Shown: in pieces, positions 22,446 to 34,219 of the stretch
Layout of the letters: the number at the start of each line of letters is the position of its first letter
Numbering within the stretch: position 1 is the stretch's first letter
Assembly (NCBI RefSeq): GCF_000801105.2
Contig: NC_079518.1
Span: forward strand, 27,074,800 to 27,138,799
Direction of reading: 5' to 3'
Length of the DNA stretch: 64,000 bases
Source of the DNA: Raphanus sativus
Taxonomy: Eukaryota; Streptophyta; Magnoliopsida; Brassicales; Brassicaceae
The notes under the pieces: model-generated
Told to the model about the DNA's origin: nothing
What the model saw: only the letters and a program-made list of their open reading frames with translations
Databases searched by the model: none
Position numbers and translations under genes: made by a program

Positions 22446-25116
22446 TTACAGGAAGTAAGGAACACCTGTTCTTGGCCCTCTCATTTGATTGTTCTCTTCT
22501 GTCTCCGTGAAGAACTTCACATCCCTTTCCTGGTAACAAATCATAACCGTCCTCAGATCATAAACACTTTCTACAAACAAGTCTACAGAAGAACACAAGG
22601 AGAACTTTCCATATATAAATGACTAAAACATAGTTCTAAGTCTATCTTACAAGAGCTATTTGTCTAACTTCCCATAAACAAGAAGTCTGTTCATGTTTGG
22701 GTTAGAGAGACGAGTACCAAAAGGAGCAGCTTAATAGATACAAAAGGATTAAGTAAACTGAAACCCCTCTTGTTTAGAAGATAAGTGTAAGAACACGAAA
22801 CACGAGATAATGGGAAATCAGTAGGAAAAGAGGAAACGAATGACTTGCCATGTTGTCATTGAAGCTCAACATAGAAGCCACATTCCCACAGCGGTAGCAG
22901 TAGTTAGGAGCAGACCACACCTTTACACACAAAAAAAATAAAGAGCAGAAACATCACAGACCAGATTATTATACTTCGAATCATAAGAAGGCACCATACT
23001 TACGGTTACAAGGCCTTTGTCTTGGAACATGTACTTGAGACCTTCTTGTACAAGCTGATGTGCGCGACACACTAGTTCAAGATTGTTTATATGGTTAAAC
23101 TGCACAAGATGCAAAACCAAAGGTAAAGAAGTCTTTCATAAACAGATTTATTCAATTTTTCAAACAGCAACAAAAAAACAACCATACCTCAGTGGTAACC
23201 CTGGACCCGAAAAGCCAACCAGCCCCACGTGGACTTACAGCCCATGTTTCAATGTCTTCAGGATCACTCCACATAAGATCACAGAATGGTCCTTCATGCG
23301 GGATTTCGCAATTTCGATCAATCAATCTTATCTACAGGACACAATAAGATCTGAAGTGAGTGAATGAGATTTAATAAAATCATTAATAAAGCTATCAGGT
23401 GAGTGAAAACAAGAATACAATTAATTAAAAAAAGAAGGCACTTTTTAACCTGGTCGATTGTCCGCACATCAGGTGAAAGGCCACCATGAACACATAGAAC
23501 CTACATGGAGGAAGCAATATTTTTAAATATAAATATACAACTTAAGCATTCATACAACTCTAAGAGAAAATACATGATCATAAAAATGTCAAAGATCATG
23601 AGGAAAACACTTACGGTGCCATCGATAATAGCTGAGAGAGTGAGATAGTCAAACACATCCGTGCAGTATCTCCAAGCATTAGCATTACCATACTTCCTTT
23701 GGCATTCGTCATAGAAACCGTACACCTAACAGATACAATTTAAGACAACAACTTTATCAAAAGAAAGTGTAGCAAGAAAATTAAACAAGAACAATTTAGA
23801 ACAGCGAGCAGAAAGAAAGCATACAAAACACCATCATTTCATATTTACAGACTGGTTGTCTTGGATTATATGATTACAAACTTCCTTGTTCACTAATGTA
23901 AGAATATTTTGTATCATACGGATACTAGAATGCACATTTAATTTGTAACAGGAGGTAACACTCCTCAGCTTAATCATATTGAAGATTTATCAGGAGTGTG
24001 TTCAAAATAAAAAAATATCATACAATCTTTTTCCTTTACAGTGGATGATAAAAAAAAATTATATGATATTGCGTAGGGAGAGAGATACATCAAGAACTTC
24101 CAAGAAGAAAACTCATGAGTGCCAAGGATAGATCATGTCACCAAGTAAAGAACGAACTCTATGTACTCAGAGTCACAGAAAGGCATCTTAGTTAACATAC
24201 ATGTCTACGTCTGGCACGGTATAGCACTTTGCGGAAGAAAACTAAAACTACGTTTCTACTATGAACAGTGTGAAGAGGAGCATTGCAACAATATACATCA
24301 ATCAAAGAGAAAAAAAAAAGCATACCTGAGTAAGCTGTCTGCTTTCATGATTTCCACGCAAAAGTGTGATATGGGCTGGATATCTACATAACGAAATACA
24401 AGAGAAAGATCGGTTTCACAGCTTAAAGAACATTCTCAAGAGAAGTATGATATACAAAGCGAAACAGACGAAACGCATATGGAAATCAATTTTTTTTTTT
24501 TTTAAAAGAGCAAACCTTGCTTTGAGAAGCAAAAGAATAGTGAAAACTTCAAGACTGTTGTAACCTCTGTCAACGAAATCTCCCTGAGAAAAAGCAAACA
24601 GAAACCTAAGCTCACAACATCATATTAATAGATAGTGTCCAAAAGACAAGAAGAAGAACAAGTAGTCCATTACCATAAAAATGTAATTAGTGTCTGGAAC
24701 ATGGCCTCCGGTCTGGAAAAGCTTCATGAGGTCATGAAACTGGCCATGGATATCACCACAGACGGTGACAGGACTGTTGACAGGTTGCACATTAGACTCC
24801 TCAATCAGAATCTCTTTCACCTGTAATAAACGTTACTTAATGTATCTCAGCAAATCATTGACATGAAAAATCAACCGTTGAGAAGTCTATAACAGAAGAC
24901 CTATAATGTTATTATCCCTATTGGAGTCAATAAAGCCTATCTTGAAAATAATAATCCCTAAGAATCTATAGACAAGACCAGAAGATTCGAAGTAAAGTTC
25001 CACAAAGATAGACTCAATCGAAGAAGAAGGCGTACGTATTCGCAGAGAAGGTGAAGCTCGTCTTCGGAGAGATGTTGGGCGTCTTTGACCTTGGATATCC
25101 ATTGATCTAAATCCAT
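22446..25116 (-). CDS. FYPP1: PP6-type serine/threonine phosphatase catalytic subunit (FyPP1)
   Basis: Ten coding exons (minus): 25116-25036, 24820-24674, 24583-24516, 24383-24326, 23725-23615, 23500-23450, 23331-23188, 23099-23004, 22920-22849, 22529-22446. They join in frame to 303 aa, the family length. The PPP metal and phosphate motifs are present: GDIHGQ (49-54), GDFVDRG (77-83), GNHE (109-112), plus HGGLSP and the C-terminal YFL methylation tail. Family knowledge: FyPP1/FyPP3 form PP6 complexes with SAL and A subunits, interact with phytochromes, and act on PIN auxin carriers and ABI5. The ninth intron starts GC (ATG|GCAAGT) instead of GT, a tolerated GC-AG intron. Next to the prolyl oligopeptidase gene as in Arabidopsis. 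Confidence 0.96.
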
Positions 25117-25864
25117 TGATTTTAGCGCGTCTTGGTCTCTTCGGATTTAGATCTCTCTATCTATTATTCTACCACACCATTGCTCTCTCCGCTTCGTTTA
25201 GGGTTGCGACTAAAGGAAGGAACCAAAAGAAACAAACAAATGTCTGACCCAAACCCAATTTGGTATTCAAACTCGGATCCGTCTCTTAATCTTATTAACC
25301 AACCTTTTTTTTTTTGGCAACTCACCAAACATCACTTATTTGGCATCACATTAATTATCATTTTTAATTTCTCACCCTTATACTCATTATTGTTAGTTTA
25401 ATTACTAGGAAAATTTGTTGAAGAATTTCTTTTTTTTGTTTAACAAAAATGGCATGTGTGCCATTCACATATTTGCTAACTGATTTATGTTTCGCGATGA
25501 TAATATTATACGAAAAGTACTCCCTCTCTTTCAAATTGTATGTAATTTTGGCTAAAATTACCAATATTAAGAAAGTAATTATTTGTTAAAAAGTATCATT
25601 TACTTTATAGCATCAGCCAATTATAAAACAGTCTACATAATTTAATTGGTCATACACTATCCCAATCCTACAAATACATGAAAACAAATGGAAAATCAGA
25701 ATGAAATGAAAAGTTTGAAAACAATGGTGACAAAGAAAGAAAGGAAAAAGTTTGATCCTTTCTTGCTCTCAAAGACAGATCTTTTCGTCTTCTTTGAAGA
25801 GAGAGTGTGGGTTGTTTTCTGCCACCACCAACTTGTTAGGCTCCATGATCTTGAATGAATGACT
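25117..25864. other. FyPP1 promoter and intergenic DNA
   Basis: 5' flank of FyPP1. At about 25518 the string actccctctctttcaaattgtatg resembles one terminus of a Stowaway/Mariner MITE, but no matching opposite end was found. No gene seen. Confidence 0.4.
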
Positions 25865-26985
25865 TCAAAGGTCTAATGTGTATGCTTCATTTTCCACCAT
25901 CGATATGTCGGTAAACTCGGGGTTATCACTTGCTTGTGTAAACGATGTCTGACCTACAAACTGTGGAACATTTACGCCAACATCACTGAAATACAACAAC
26001 ACTAAAAGTTTTAGTTCAAAGTTATAACACATCTCCAAGAAAACATTGAAACTTGAAAGGAAAGCACTTACATTTGAACATTTGATCTCAACTGTCTTCC
26101 TCTTTCCAGCTTTGATAGATATTGATCTTCATTTGAGATATCCTCAGCATCGAAACTCAATCCACCAAACATAATAGGAATTTGGTTCGGCTAACATACC
26201 TGATTAAAATGGAATTAGAAATTTTGCTTGGAAACTAAACTAAACAACATTATCACAACAAAATTATCAGAATCAGACTTACTTTATCAACGTTTCCACT
26301 GATTCTGATGTTCGAGCCAACACAACTTCCCTCTTGGATCTAAGAAACATATGAATTCCGCTCATTTGGTAGTGTACATACTCCATCCAAGAACAATTAA
26401 TGAACAGCTGAAACCACAAAATTGTATTAAATTCCTTGCACAAAATGATATAACCTGAGATGAACAGAATATTCTAAAGAGTTTTACATGTGTTGTTGTG
26501 AAGTTGAGATAGCTTTTCTGAGACAGCTTCAGCTCTTCTTTAGTGAGCTCTGTCACAAAATTCAAATCTTTTGTCATTAATCCATGCTCATTATGGACGT
26601 TAAAGATGTAAAGGAAACTAGAATCTCCACCTAGTCTCCTCAAGGTCATCTCCATGAAATAAATCTTGCTCTTGAGGAAACCAGACACCTTACTCTCCAA
26701 CTCAGCCATATCATCAGAAATGTTCTTGGGAAAGTCATTGTAGACATTATCATACACGACTGCATGCTTCTCCATCTTGTTTCCCAGTCAACCATTAGAA
26801 TCCAAAAGATTATGCACCAAAGGCATCAATGCTACATGATACTTCCTCTCTGAGACCGTTGGTTTTTTTATAACTTTCGTCTCAAGTGCCTGAGGCTGTG
26901 CCGTTTGAGGCTGAGACTGATGTGCAGGAAGCTGTTGAAGCACTGGCGTCTGAACAATTTGTATATCTAAGCATAATGATGGCAC
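25865..26985 (-). pseudogene. Broken gene of unrecognised family, C-terminal four exons
   Basis: Minus-strand exons with proper borders: from about 26995 (PSLCLDIQIVQTPVLQQLPAH, Gln/Pro-rich) through VSERKYHVALMPLVHNLLDS and MEKHAVVYDNVYNDFPKNIS to about 26490; about 26408-26282 (LFINCSWMEYVHYQMSGIHM); about 26193-26070 (PNQIPIMFGGLSFDAEDISN); and about 25987-25865 (DVGVNVPQFVGQTSFTQASD, ending YTLDL and TGA). A TGA at 26788-26790 interrupts the first of these between DSNG and LGNKMEK, where one codon change would restore reading. No upstream exons or start are visible. The Gln-rich N-terminal part and acidic C-terminus suggest a nuclear protein, but I do not recognise it. Confidence 0.55.
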
Positions 26986-27402
26986 CTAGGCAATAATGTA
27001 ATCAAAACGTAATCAAATACAACAAATACTATTTGAGTGGGAATGTGGGATATATACATGTTTCTGAACTCTAAGTATTTCTAAAAGAAACAACTATATA
27101 TGTGTAATAACAAGAAAAAAATAATCCAAACATTTTTAGTGCGTTTATGTGGTTTTCACCCTCTTCCTCTACTGTTATATATATCTACATCTACTCCTAT
27201 TCTCCCTTTAATGGTTTTCTTTTATCATAAAATATGAATTTTGTTTCAAGGTCTTAAAGTCCATCTCGGTTTTGGATATCTTTCTCCAGATCCTAGATAT
27301 CATTGAGTCTATGCTTAAGTTTCTAGGATCTAAAATTACAAAATGTTTCTACTTTCATTGAGGTGTTTTATGTGTCCAAGAATTTCTTTTATGCATTGAT
27401 TT
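26986..27402. other. Intergenic DNA
   Basis: No gene seen; upstream side of the broken gene at 25.9-27.0 kb, where its missing 5' exons would be expected. Confidence 0.45.
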
Positions 27403-27725
27403 TCCATATATAGAAAATAAACGAACACTTCTAAACTTATTTTTCATTTGGTAAAAGAACAAATTTCATAATAGTAATAATTTTTAAGCTATCCCCAGTA
27501 CCAAATGCATCTTCCTTACCATAAAGGTTTACTAAAGTTGTGGAGAAACACGATAACCCAACCATTTAGTTTTTCATGTTTCTCCACAACTTTAGTAAAA
27601 CTACATGGTAGGCAAAATGCATTTGGTACTCGCGATAGCTTAACTGTTATTGCTATTATAAAATTTGTTCTTTTACCAAATGAGAAAATCAAATTTAGAA
27701 GTTTTTTAGATTATTCTATATGGTA
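27403..27725. repeat. Foldback/hairpin with arms of about 135-160 nt
   Basis: Left arm (27403-27550) and right arm (27576-27725) are inverse complements with few mismatches. The innermost 23 bp are perfect (tttactaaagttgtggagaa against its complement), with a loop of about 27 nt. Other paired blocks: accaaatgcat with atgcatttggt, and catttggtaaaagaacaaat with its complement. Either a small foldback MITE or a young hairpin RNA locus. No poly(A) tail and no clear target duplication. Confidence 0.85.
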
Positions 27726-27836
27726 TTGCTTTTCTTTAAATAGTTTCCAAAGGGTCTCTCTCACATTCCCTTGAAAGAAAATGTCTGTGGGAAACCTGCT
27801 GAAAAAGATAATATTGAATCACAAAATTGATCTCGA

Positions 27837-28060
27837 TCTATACTAATTGAGAGCGGATTCCATGGAGAATTATGGAGATTGTCTTTGAATGCTAGTTAAT
27901 TTTACATATGAATTAGGTATTAAATAGTATTTAAATCTAAAGTTCACTGATAATTGATTATTAAACAAAAGTTTTGGATATTACTAAAATATCTTATTTT
28001 TATATATGAATTAGGTATTAAATAGTATTTATATCTAAAGCAGATAATTGATTATAGACC
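27837..28060 (+). repeat. Possible Helitron 5' end followed by a direct repeat
   Basis: At 27837 the plus strand reads TCTATACTAATTGAGAGCGG after an A, resembling Brassicaceae Helitron 5' ends (TCTATACTA). Behind it tatgaattaggtattaaata plus neighbours occurs twice (about 27905 and 28004). A matching 3' end was not found. Confidence 0.4.
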
Positions 28061-30500
28061 TAATATTAATTTTAAATAAATATATTTGATAAAATTGTCA
28101 TAAGTGATTTAGAAACTCTAATAAAATGATTTTGTAGGCCAGAATAAAAAATGTTTTAAATAGTTTCAAAATATTTATAAATGATATATAAATCTCGTGT
28201 GATTTAAAAACATAAAATTTCTAATAATGCCTTATATACAAATCTAATATTTATATATAAGAATATACAACCATTATATTTATTTCTATAAAATATATTA
28301 AAAATTAATAATTATACATAAATAATTTATAAAAGAAAGTTGATGAAACATTATATATTATTTCTATAATTATGCAATTAGTTACCATAAATTATTAATT
28401 GGTTCTAGAGTTTCTTTTTATTTTTAGATTTGATTAAAATAAAAATTTAAAAAAGTAACAACCAATCAAATTATAACAACCAATCAAATTAGTTAAAAAA
28501 ACAACCAATCAAATTATAACAATTTCTTAAAACTTCATCTATCAGCGATATGTCAGCAAAAATCAGTAAAGTGACTTTTCAATTAATATATAGGATGATA
28601 GTATAAAAGATAAAAAAAATTTGTTTAAATATCTTAACCTACATTGACATATTTTTTTGAACGACCTTTCATTTACATATTGATTGATATTTGGTCATGT
28701 TACTTCTGAGTCTTGACGATTATAATTTATAGACGTCAAGAAAATAAAAATCATGGTAGAAAACATTTTTAGTCCACAAAGAATGAGAAAATAAAAATAA
28801 TATTTCATATAAAATATTGAGGTTGAATGGTAATAGCAGATTAAGCAGTACATGAGAACCGAATTAAGAGGGATAAAAATTACATATTGCAGTACGGTTT
28901 AACTACCGTTTGTTGTATGAAATGAACACATAACGCAGAGATACATATAGTATATTTATATTTTACTAACAAAAAAATCAATGACACCAATATAAATAAA
29001 AAAAAACTATGAAATCTAATATGCCATTACTGAGATTTTACAACCAATATCTTATTTAATTCTTTTAAAATTATAATTGCCTAATTGTTTTAAACAAAAC
29101 TAATTTAAGTTTTGTTATTTAAAATAAAAATACAAAAATCAATATCAAATTTGTACTATTAGATCATTATTATATAATTTTATAAATAATATAACAATCA
29201 ATATTTAAAAAAAAATACAAAATAAACAAAAAAAATTAGTAGTCTTGAGAGAGTTTTTTTTATATGAATTATGTAAAGTAATGAATTAATAAGCTATATG
29301 TGAATGGTAACATGTATAATAGGTGATATAGGTGTGGAAATCATATAATATATTTATATTTTACAAATTAAAAATATGTGATACTAAAATAAATTACAAG
29401 ATTAAATTTACAATTATTTAATGAATATTTTATTATAATCATTTAAATTTATACTAATTAAATATTAGTATAACTAATCTTGTTGATTAAATAATAAACA
29501 TTTAAATTTAAATTTCTGTATATTATTATTATATGAACAAAATATTAGTGGTTACATATGGGTTTAATGTATCTTTAATAATTAAACTTTGTTTTCAATA
29601 ATTTTGTTTGCAGCAGTATCTAAACCACACTTTATTTCTTGGAAATACTCACAGGTAAACAACAACCTTTCTTCGTTTCAAAATCGCCCATTTCTCGGTT
29701 TCTATGTAGTTCTAATGAACTTTTCATTAACTTTGCGTCTCTGTTCCTTGCAACCTTGAGCAGGCTAAGATGTGTGGATGGTTTAGGAAGCTGCAGCCTG
29801 CATGTTTGGGATGGATTTTGATAAGAACTACTAGCAAGAGTAGCCGGAGAGTAAATAATTTGAAAGGTGAGAGGTCAACATAGAAAAAAGCTCTTACCTT
29901 TCTTAATGGATTAAGCGAATGAAGTTGACACAGAGTGCTTGCTTATTTTTAACATTGTGTATATCATGTTAGATTTTGCATAAGACTGAGTACATGTTCT
30001 ATATCATAGTATAAATATCTTCCTTCTCTTCTGTTCCTTTTTGTGTGTGATTTTAATAAAGCAAATCAGACTAATATCTCTGAATCAGACATCTACTAGA
30101 TTATTCTTGAGATGCCTATCAATCCAATTCATTTGTAAAACACAGAAAAAATCAGAGATGTCATTTCTATCATCCAATTAATTTAGCCTTTTGCTAGTTC
30201 TTTCGTTTCTCCAAGATGATTTGCCATATTATATTTCACAGTATGATCCAGGTGTGACATACCGCTTATGAAAATACGATTCAGAGTGGATTTTACTTGG
30301 AAGATATATAACAGTTTATAAAGCAAAAAGCTTAACTTAGAACCCATATTGATGTCTGCAAAAAGTTTTTAAAAAGTAATGGAAAATATCCACAAAAGTG
30401 AAATCACCATCACAACAAAGGAAGACATCTAATAATATAAAAACAGTAATAACATGATGGAGCTAACCGAGAAACTAGAGGCAGGCTCTGTTACAAAAAC
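28061..30500. other. Very AT-rich DNA without a supported gene
   Basis: At 28450-28520 the string aacaaccaatcaaatta occurs three times (CCAAT motifs), often seen in non-autonomous Helitrons. A 60-codon reading frame at 29639-29821 has no recognisable domain. Nothing else supported. Confidence 0.5.
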
Positions 30501-30504
30501 CTCA

Positions 30505-30985
30505 ATCTCTAAAGTCCCAGTTAAACATATCACATAAGCTTCACGTCCTCTACATGGTTGTATAATAACATAAACATCACTGAACTTTAACATAGAACTG
30601 AAATCAAACTCAACTTAAAACCATATCCATAAGAAAGAGTAGAAAAGGTAAAACCTAAAGCCAAACTAGCTATATTACAAAACTCTAAGCTTTAAAATCC
30701 TAGTTAAAACACTTCCAGAAACTTCACGTCCTCAACCATTGACCAAAGTAAAGACTTAGAAAGGCAACAGATTATTTTCAAAGATGAAAACACCATCACA
30801 AGAAAACAAACAGAAAAAAAGAAACGGAAATTTGTCATACAATAAGATATGGACGGTGTTAAGAGCCCATGTTCCCGTGATGATGACGATTTGACAGCAA
30901 CTTAGAGGCAGACTAGCTTTACACAAGTCGAAACTCTTAGTTAAACACTTGCATAAGTGTCACGTCCTCTACATGGTCTAGAAAA
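30505..30985. repeat. Three diverged tandem copies of the F-box gene's 3' end
   Basis: The string 'ttaaaca....cataagcttcacgtcctctacatgg', which covers the last codons and stop of the F-box gene on the minus strand, occurs at about 30515, 30700 and 30935 (the last is the gene's own). Flanking words repeat too: gaggcag.ct, caccatcacaa.aaa. Spacing is about 185 and 235 bp. The gene's tail and 3' UTR have thus been tandemly triplicated. Confidence 0.7.
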
Positions 30986-31171
30986 ATGTAAATTTTTTCA
31001 CTGCCCTTCAATCCTTGGATTTCAACTCTTGTGAACGTACTCCTTTCAATATTGTAGTAGAACAAGCAGAAGGATAAGTATCTATCTCCTGGCCTTTAGA
31101 CAATTTCATTAGAGCGAGTCACTCCAACAAACCGTAAATAGGTACGATCAAACGTTCTTCCACAGAGGAGG

Positions 31172-31219
<48 letters not shown>

Positions 31220-32180
31220 TCACACCATTCTTCTCTTTCGATATCTTCAAGAACCCACAACTCCAAACTTGTACTTCCTTCAGAAACAGATCCATGCCCT
31301 TGAGAGGAAAGGAAACCTAACTTACCATTGTAGTTTGTCAGAGTTCCAAACCCCCGCTCGGTTTTTGCATGCGTGTAATCAGGCGGAACTTCTCAGACCG
31401 AACATCAAAGCAAGCTAGCATAGTCTCTGCAGTGCTATTCCTAGCTGGATAATACAAGACACCATTGATGCATATGTCTTGTTCCGGCGCAGGAGCGTGT
31501 GGTATGCAACATTTGATTTTTCTCCACAGCAAGTTTCCAGTTCCTAATGTCAGAACCTGATGCTCTCGATACAACACTCCATCTCCAGTACAACCCGCCG
31601 AGGTCATGCACAGTACCTTAAACTGTTTATCAATAGGATCATACCCGAACAAATTCCTTACACCAACCCTTTGCGTCGTTACTTTGGGTAAAGTCAAAGA
31701 TTCTCCAGTGCTGGGATTGCATATCACATGCACCGTTTCTTTCCTTCTTTTCACGACCCGCTTAGTTATAACACATACAAGGCCATGGACGGGAAGGCCA
31801 GGAATTTCGAAGGAAACGTCGTAGGGATATGTCATGTGATAGTTTGCAGTTACAGGAGAAGAGCTTACGTCTGGGTTTTGGAGCTGAGGTGATGAAAAGA
31901 ACGACAACCCGTCATTGTGATCCTGGCAGGCGAGCAATACCTGCGGGCGAGCCCAAGATCGGGTCAAGAATAGCTCTGTGAAACATGGACGGAGAATCAT
32001 GGACGCCCATAGCTTTGATACGCAGCGAGATATGGCTATGGACTTGGCTGGTAATCTCGAGAGTACTTCGAAGATGAGATCAATTGGGAGAGGTTCCTCC
32101 ATTGAGTGGTTGGATCGGGTAATGCTTCGTGTGATGATGATGCGCCAATCCTCCCGTACATTTCTCCGCCGTGCTTTCAT
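30937..32180 (-). pseudogene. F-box protein with F-box-associated domain, broken
   Basis: Minus strand from ATG at 32180. The F-box is at about residues 31-70 (LPIDLIFEVLSRLPAKSIAI, RCVSKLWASM); then the FBA-type beta-propeller region (CNPSTGESLTLPKV, LFGYDPIDKQFKVLCMT, CINGVLYYPA). F-box proteins are SCF ubiquitin-ligase adaptors; the substrate is unknown. A one-base excess in a G run near 31351 moves the frame: the original frame stops at 31338, while LTNYNGKLGFLSSQGHG and LELWVLEDIEREEW continue in another. A (TA)n expansion at 31173-31217 then encodes Ile-Tyr repeats in the middle of the domain. An in-frame TAA follows NEIV, and YLSFCLFYYNIERSTFTRVE leads to the stop at 30937-30939. Confidence 0.85.
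31173..31217. repeat. (TA)n microsatellite inside the F-box pseudogene
   Basis: About 22 TA units replacing part of the codons after the conserved EEWCEHIY; read through, it would give alternating Ile and Tyr. Confidence 0.95.
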
Positions 32181-32938
32181 GGTGGTCTAAAACCCTAGTT
32201 TCCTTTGATTAACTACCACCTCCAACGGGGATTCATGAGGGATCCTTGGCACAAAAACTTAGATAAATGATATTAAAATAAAAATATACAATTTGCCTCT
32301 GTCAAGGATTGATCCTTAGACCACCTGCAATGGGGTATGATAACGAGTCCTTGGCGTTCAATCATATGTCAAAATGAATTGAATAATATTAAAAGAGTTA
32401 CTGTAGGTAAGGATTGGTCCGTAAATAAGGCATTTAAGGACTCAATCCTTATAGACGTGGCATGTTGTCATTGGCTCTCTATCTCTCTCTCGTCTTCTCC
32501 GCTATCTCTCTCTTGTCTTCTCCGCTCTGTTAATTTTCTCAGGAAAGTGTAGATTGAAATTCTGGTATCTGAATCATGAAGTTCGGTGAGTCTTCTTCTC
32601 CATCATCCTGATTTGCAATCTGATAAATCCGTCGTAACAACGTTTCTTTCCTAGAGCTGGCGTCACCGTTGAAGAAGTCCGTTCCGCTTCCCCTGTTTCT
32701 GATCCTCCTCCTCTCTATCCTCCCGTGTTAACCACCCCCATCTCGTTACCCACTCGTAAGTCTCGTCTCCGTTCTATATATCCTGATTCTTAAAGTGATC
32801 GACTACACACGCTACTTCCTCTAGCCGTTGACTTTGATCCTTTAAAATGTGAAAGTTTCATCCTTTTTGATGATCCTTTGCTCTGTTTATCGTTCTATAT
32901 ATTCCAAGACTCTGACTTTCTTGTTTGGCGTTTCACAG

Positions 32939-33213
32939 CGGAAGCTATTGGCTACCCGAGTGCACAGCAGGTCATGAGCTTCAAAGGTAAGCCCACTGAC
33001 AAAAGGTTCGTACTTTCAATATCATTGCTCTTGTTAGGATGCAAAGATTTCTACTTTCAATCATATATATGTTGAAATTATCTGCACTTCTTTCAGGCAG
33101 TTGCTTGATGAGATTGAGATAAGAGAGCTGCGCATTGATCACATCGACCACCGTTGCTGTTGGGGAAGCCGTCCTGCTCGCACATGGAAGATCCGTGCTG
33201 TCGTCTGCTCGTA
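32939..33213 (+). pseudogene. Captured fragment of an SSUH2/DnaJ cysteine-rich-like gene
   Basis: Two exon-like pieces with splice borders: 32939-32986 (AEAIGYPSAQQVMSFKG) and 33097-33213 (LLDEIEIRELRIDHIDHRCC then WGSRPARTWKI). The HRCCWGSRPARTWKI core is what I recall from plant DnaJ-related/SSUH2-like proteins, which have a zinc-binding cysteine-rich domain further on. That domain is missing here. The intron between the pieces is retained, so capture was at DNA level. Confidence 0.5.
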
Positions 33214-33557
33214 ACAACGTTTCTTTCCCCGGATAATATGGTTGCTACGAAGCTCTTTGCGGAGAAGTCATGGCTGGATCAAGGAGTTGAATGAGAGCAA
33301 TGATGATTGCATCACAAAATGATTGGTAGACTTGAATGGTGTTTTGGTTGTCGTGTTGAGGCTTTTGTTGATGATTTAGATTGTTGTAGTATGGTAGTTG
33401 AAAGCATGAATACGTCAGTGGTCCATATGTAAGTAGACTTACTCTTGTGCTCTGTATATTACGTTGGAGTTGTTTAGATATCCTTGTTCATGTATCTTTT
33501 TAATCCTTGAGCTTCATCATTTCCTCTATTAACATTTACAGTACTTGTGTTGAACAG

Positions 33558-33879
33558 GAAGGTAATTTGAAGTACACTCTATATGGTGTGTTAGTTCATT
33601 ATGGTAGAGTATTGATTCTGGTCACTACTACTGCTTTGTTCGCACTTCAAGTGGCATATGGTATTCCCTTGATGATAACAAGGTAAGCAGCAGTGTTCTA
33701 CGGATTTTCCGTTGCTTAATTTTGTTTGATAACTGTTCTTAGTTTATTTCTATACATAGTCCCTTCTTTGTTTAACTTGGCTAGTAGTAAATTTCTCTTT
33801 GGCTTTGTTACTGTAGGTTATCCAAGCTAGTGAGAAGACTGTGTTCAACCGGAAAGCGTATAAGTTGATTCGAGAGTAA
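33558..33879 (+). pseudogene. Captured fragment of a ubiquitin-specific protease (UBP/USP) gene
   Basis: Two exons: 33558-33682 and 33817-33879, with gtaagc donor and ctgtag acceptor between them. They encode LKYTLYGVLVHYGRV, then SGHYYCFVRTSSGIWYSLDD with the catalytic His box (GHYY), then VIQASEKTVFNRKAYKLIRE and a stop. This is the C-terminal end of the USP catalytic domain. A frame slip lies just before the SGHYY box. The Cys box is absent, so it cannot act as a peptidase. Confidence 0.65.
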
Positions 33880-34219
33880 TGCACTTTTTTTCTCAGATCA
33901 ATTTTAATGTATTTGAGATGTGAATTTTAACCAAAAAAAAAAAATTTCCTAAAGACTCCTAAAATGAATCCACCATTGGACTGCTTATTTTGCTAAGAAT
34001 TCTTACCTATTCAAAAAAAAAAAAAAAACTAAATTAGCCTCTAAGGACTCCACAATGGAATCCACCATTGTGGATGCTCTTATATAAGTGGTTTAAGGAT
34101 TAAATCCTTAAGAACGTGGCAAGGTGTGATTGGTTCCCGTGTGGGTGGTGTGGGTTGTTTTTTGCCTCTCTTCTTCCTTTCTTTTCTCCGATAAAAAAAT
34201 TATGCGTTTTGTTCTGATT

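Larger units (their letters stand above)
32319..34079. mobile_element. Pack-type PIF/Harbinger-like element carrying two host gene fragments
   Basis: TIRs: left GACCACCTGCAATGGGG, right (inverse) GAGCATCCACAATGGTGG, 11 of the first 15 bases the same. Both ends are flanked by TTA (32316-32318 and 34080-34082), the 3-bp TWA target duplication typical of PIF/Harbinger. No transposase is encoded. The interior holds exon-intron fragments of an SSUH2/DnaJ-like gene and a ubiquitin protease gene, both in plus orientation. It lies inside the outer element starting about 32211. Confidence 0.7.

Noticed and set aside
24326..24383. Apparent one-base insertion and frameshift in FyPP1 exon 4
   Set aside because: On recounting the A run at 24360-24363 the exon is 58 bp and joins in frame; the 303-aa protein is intact.
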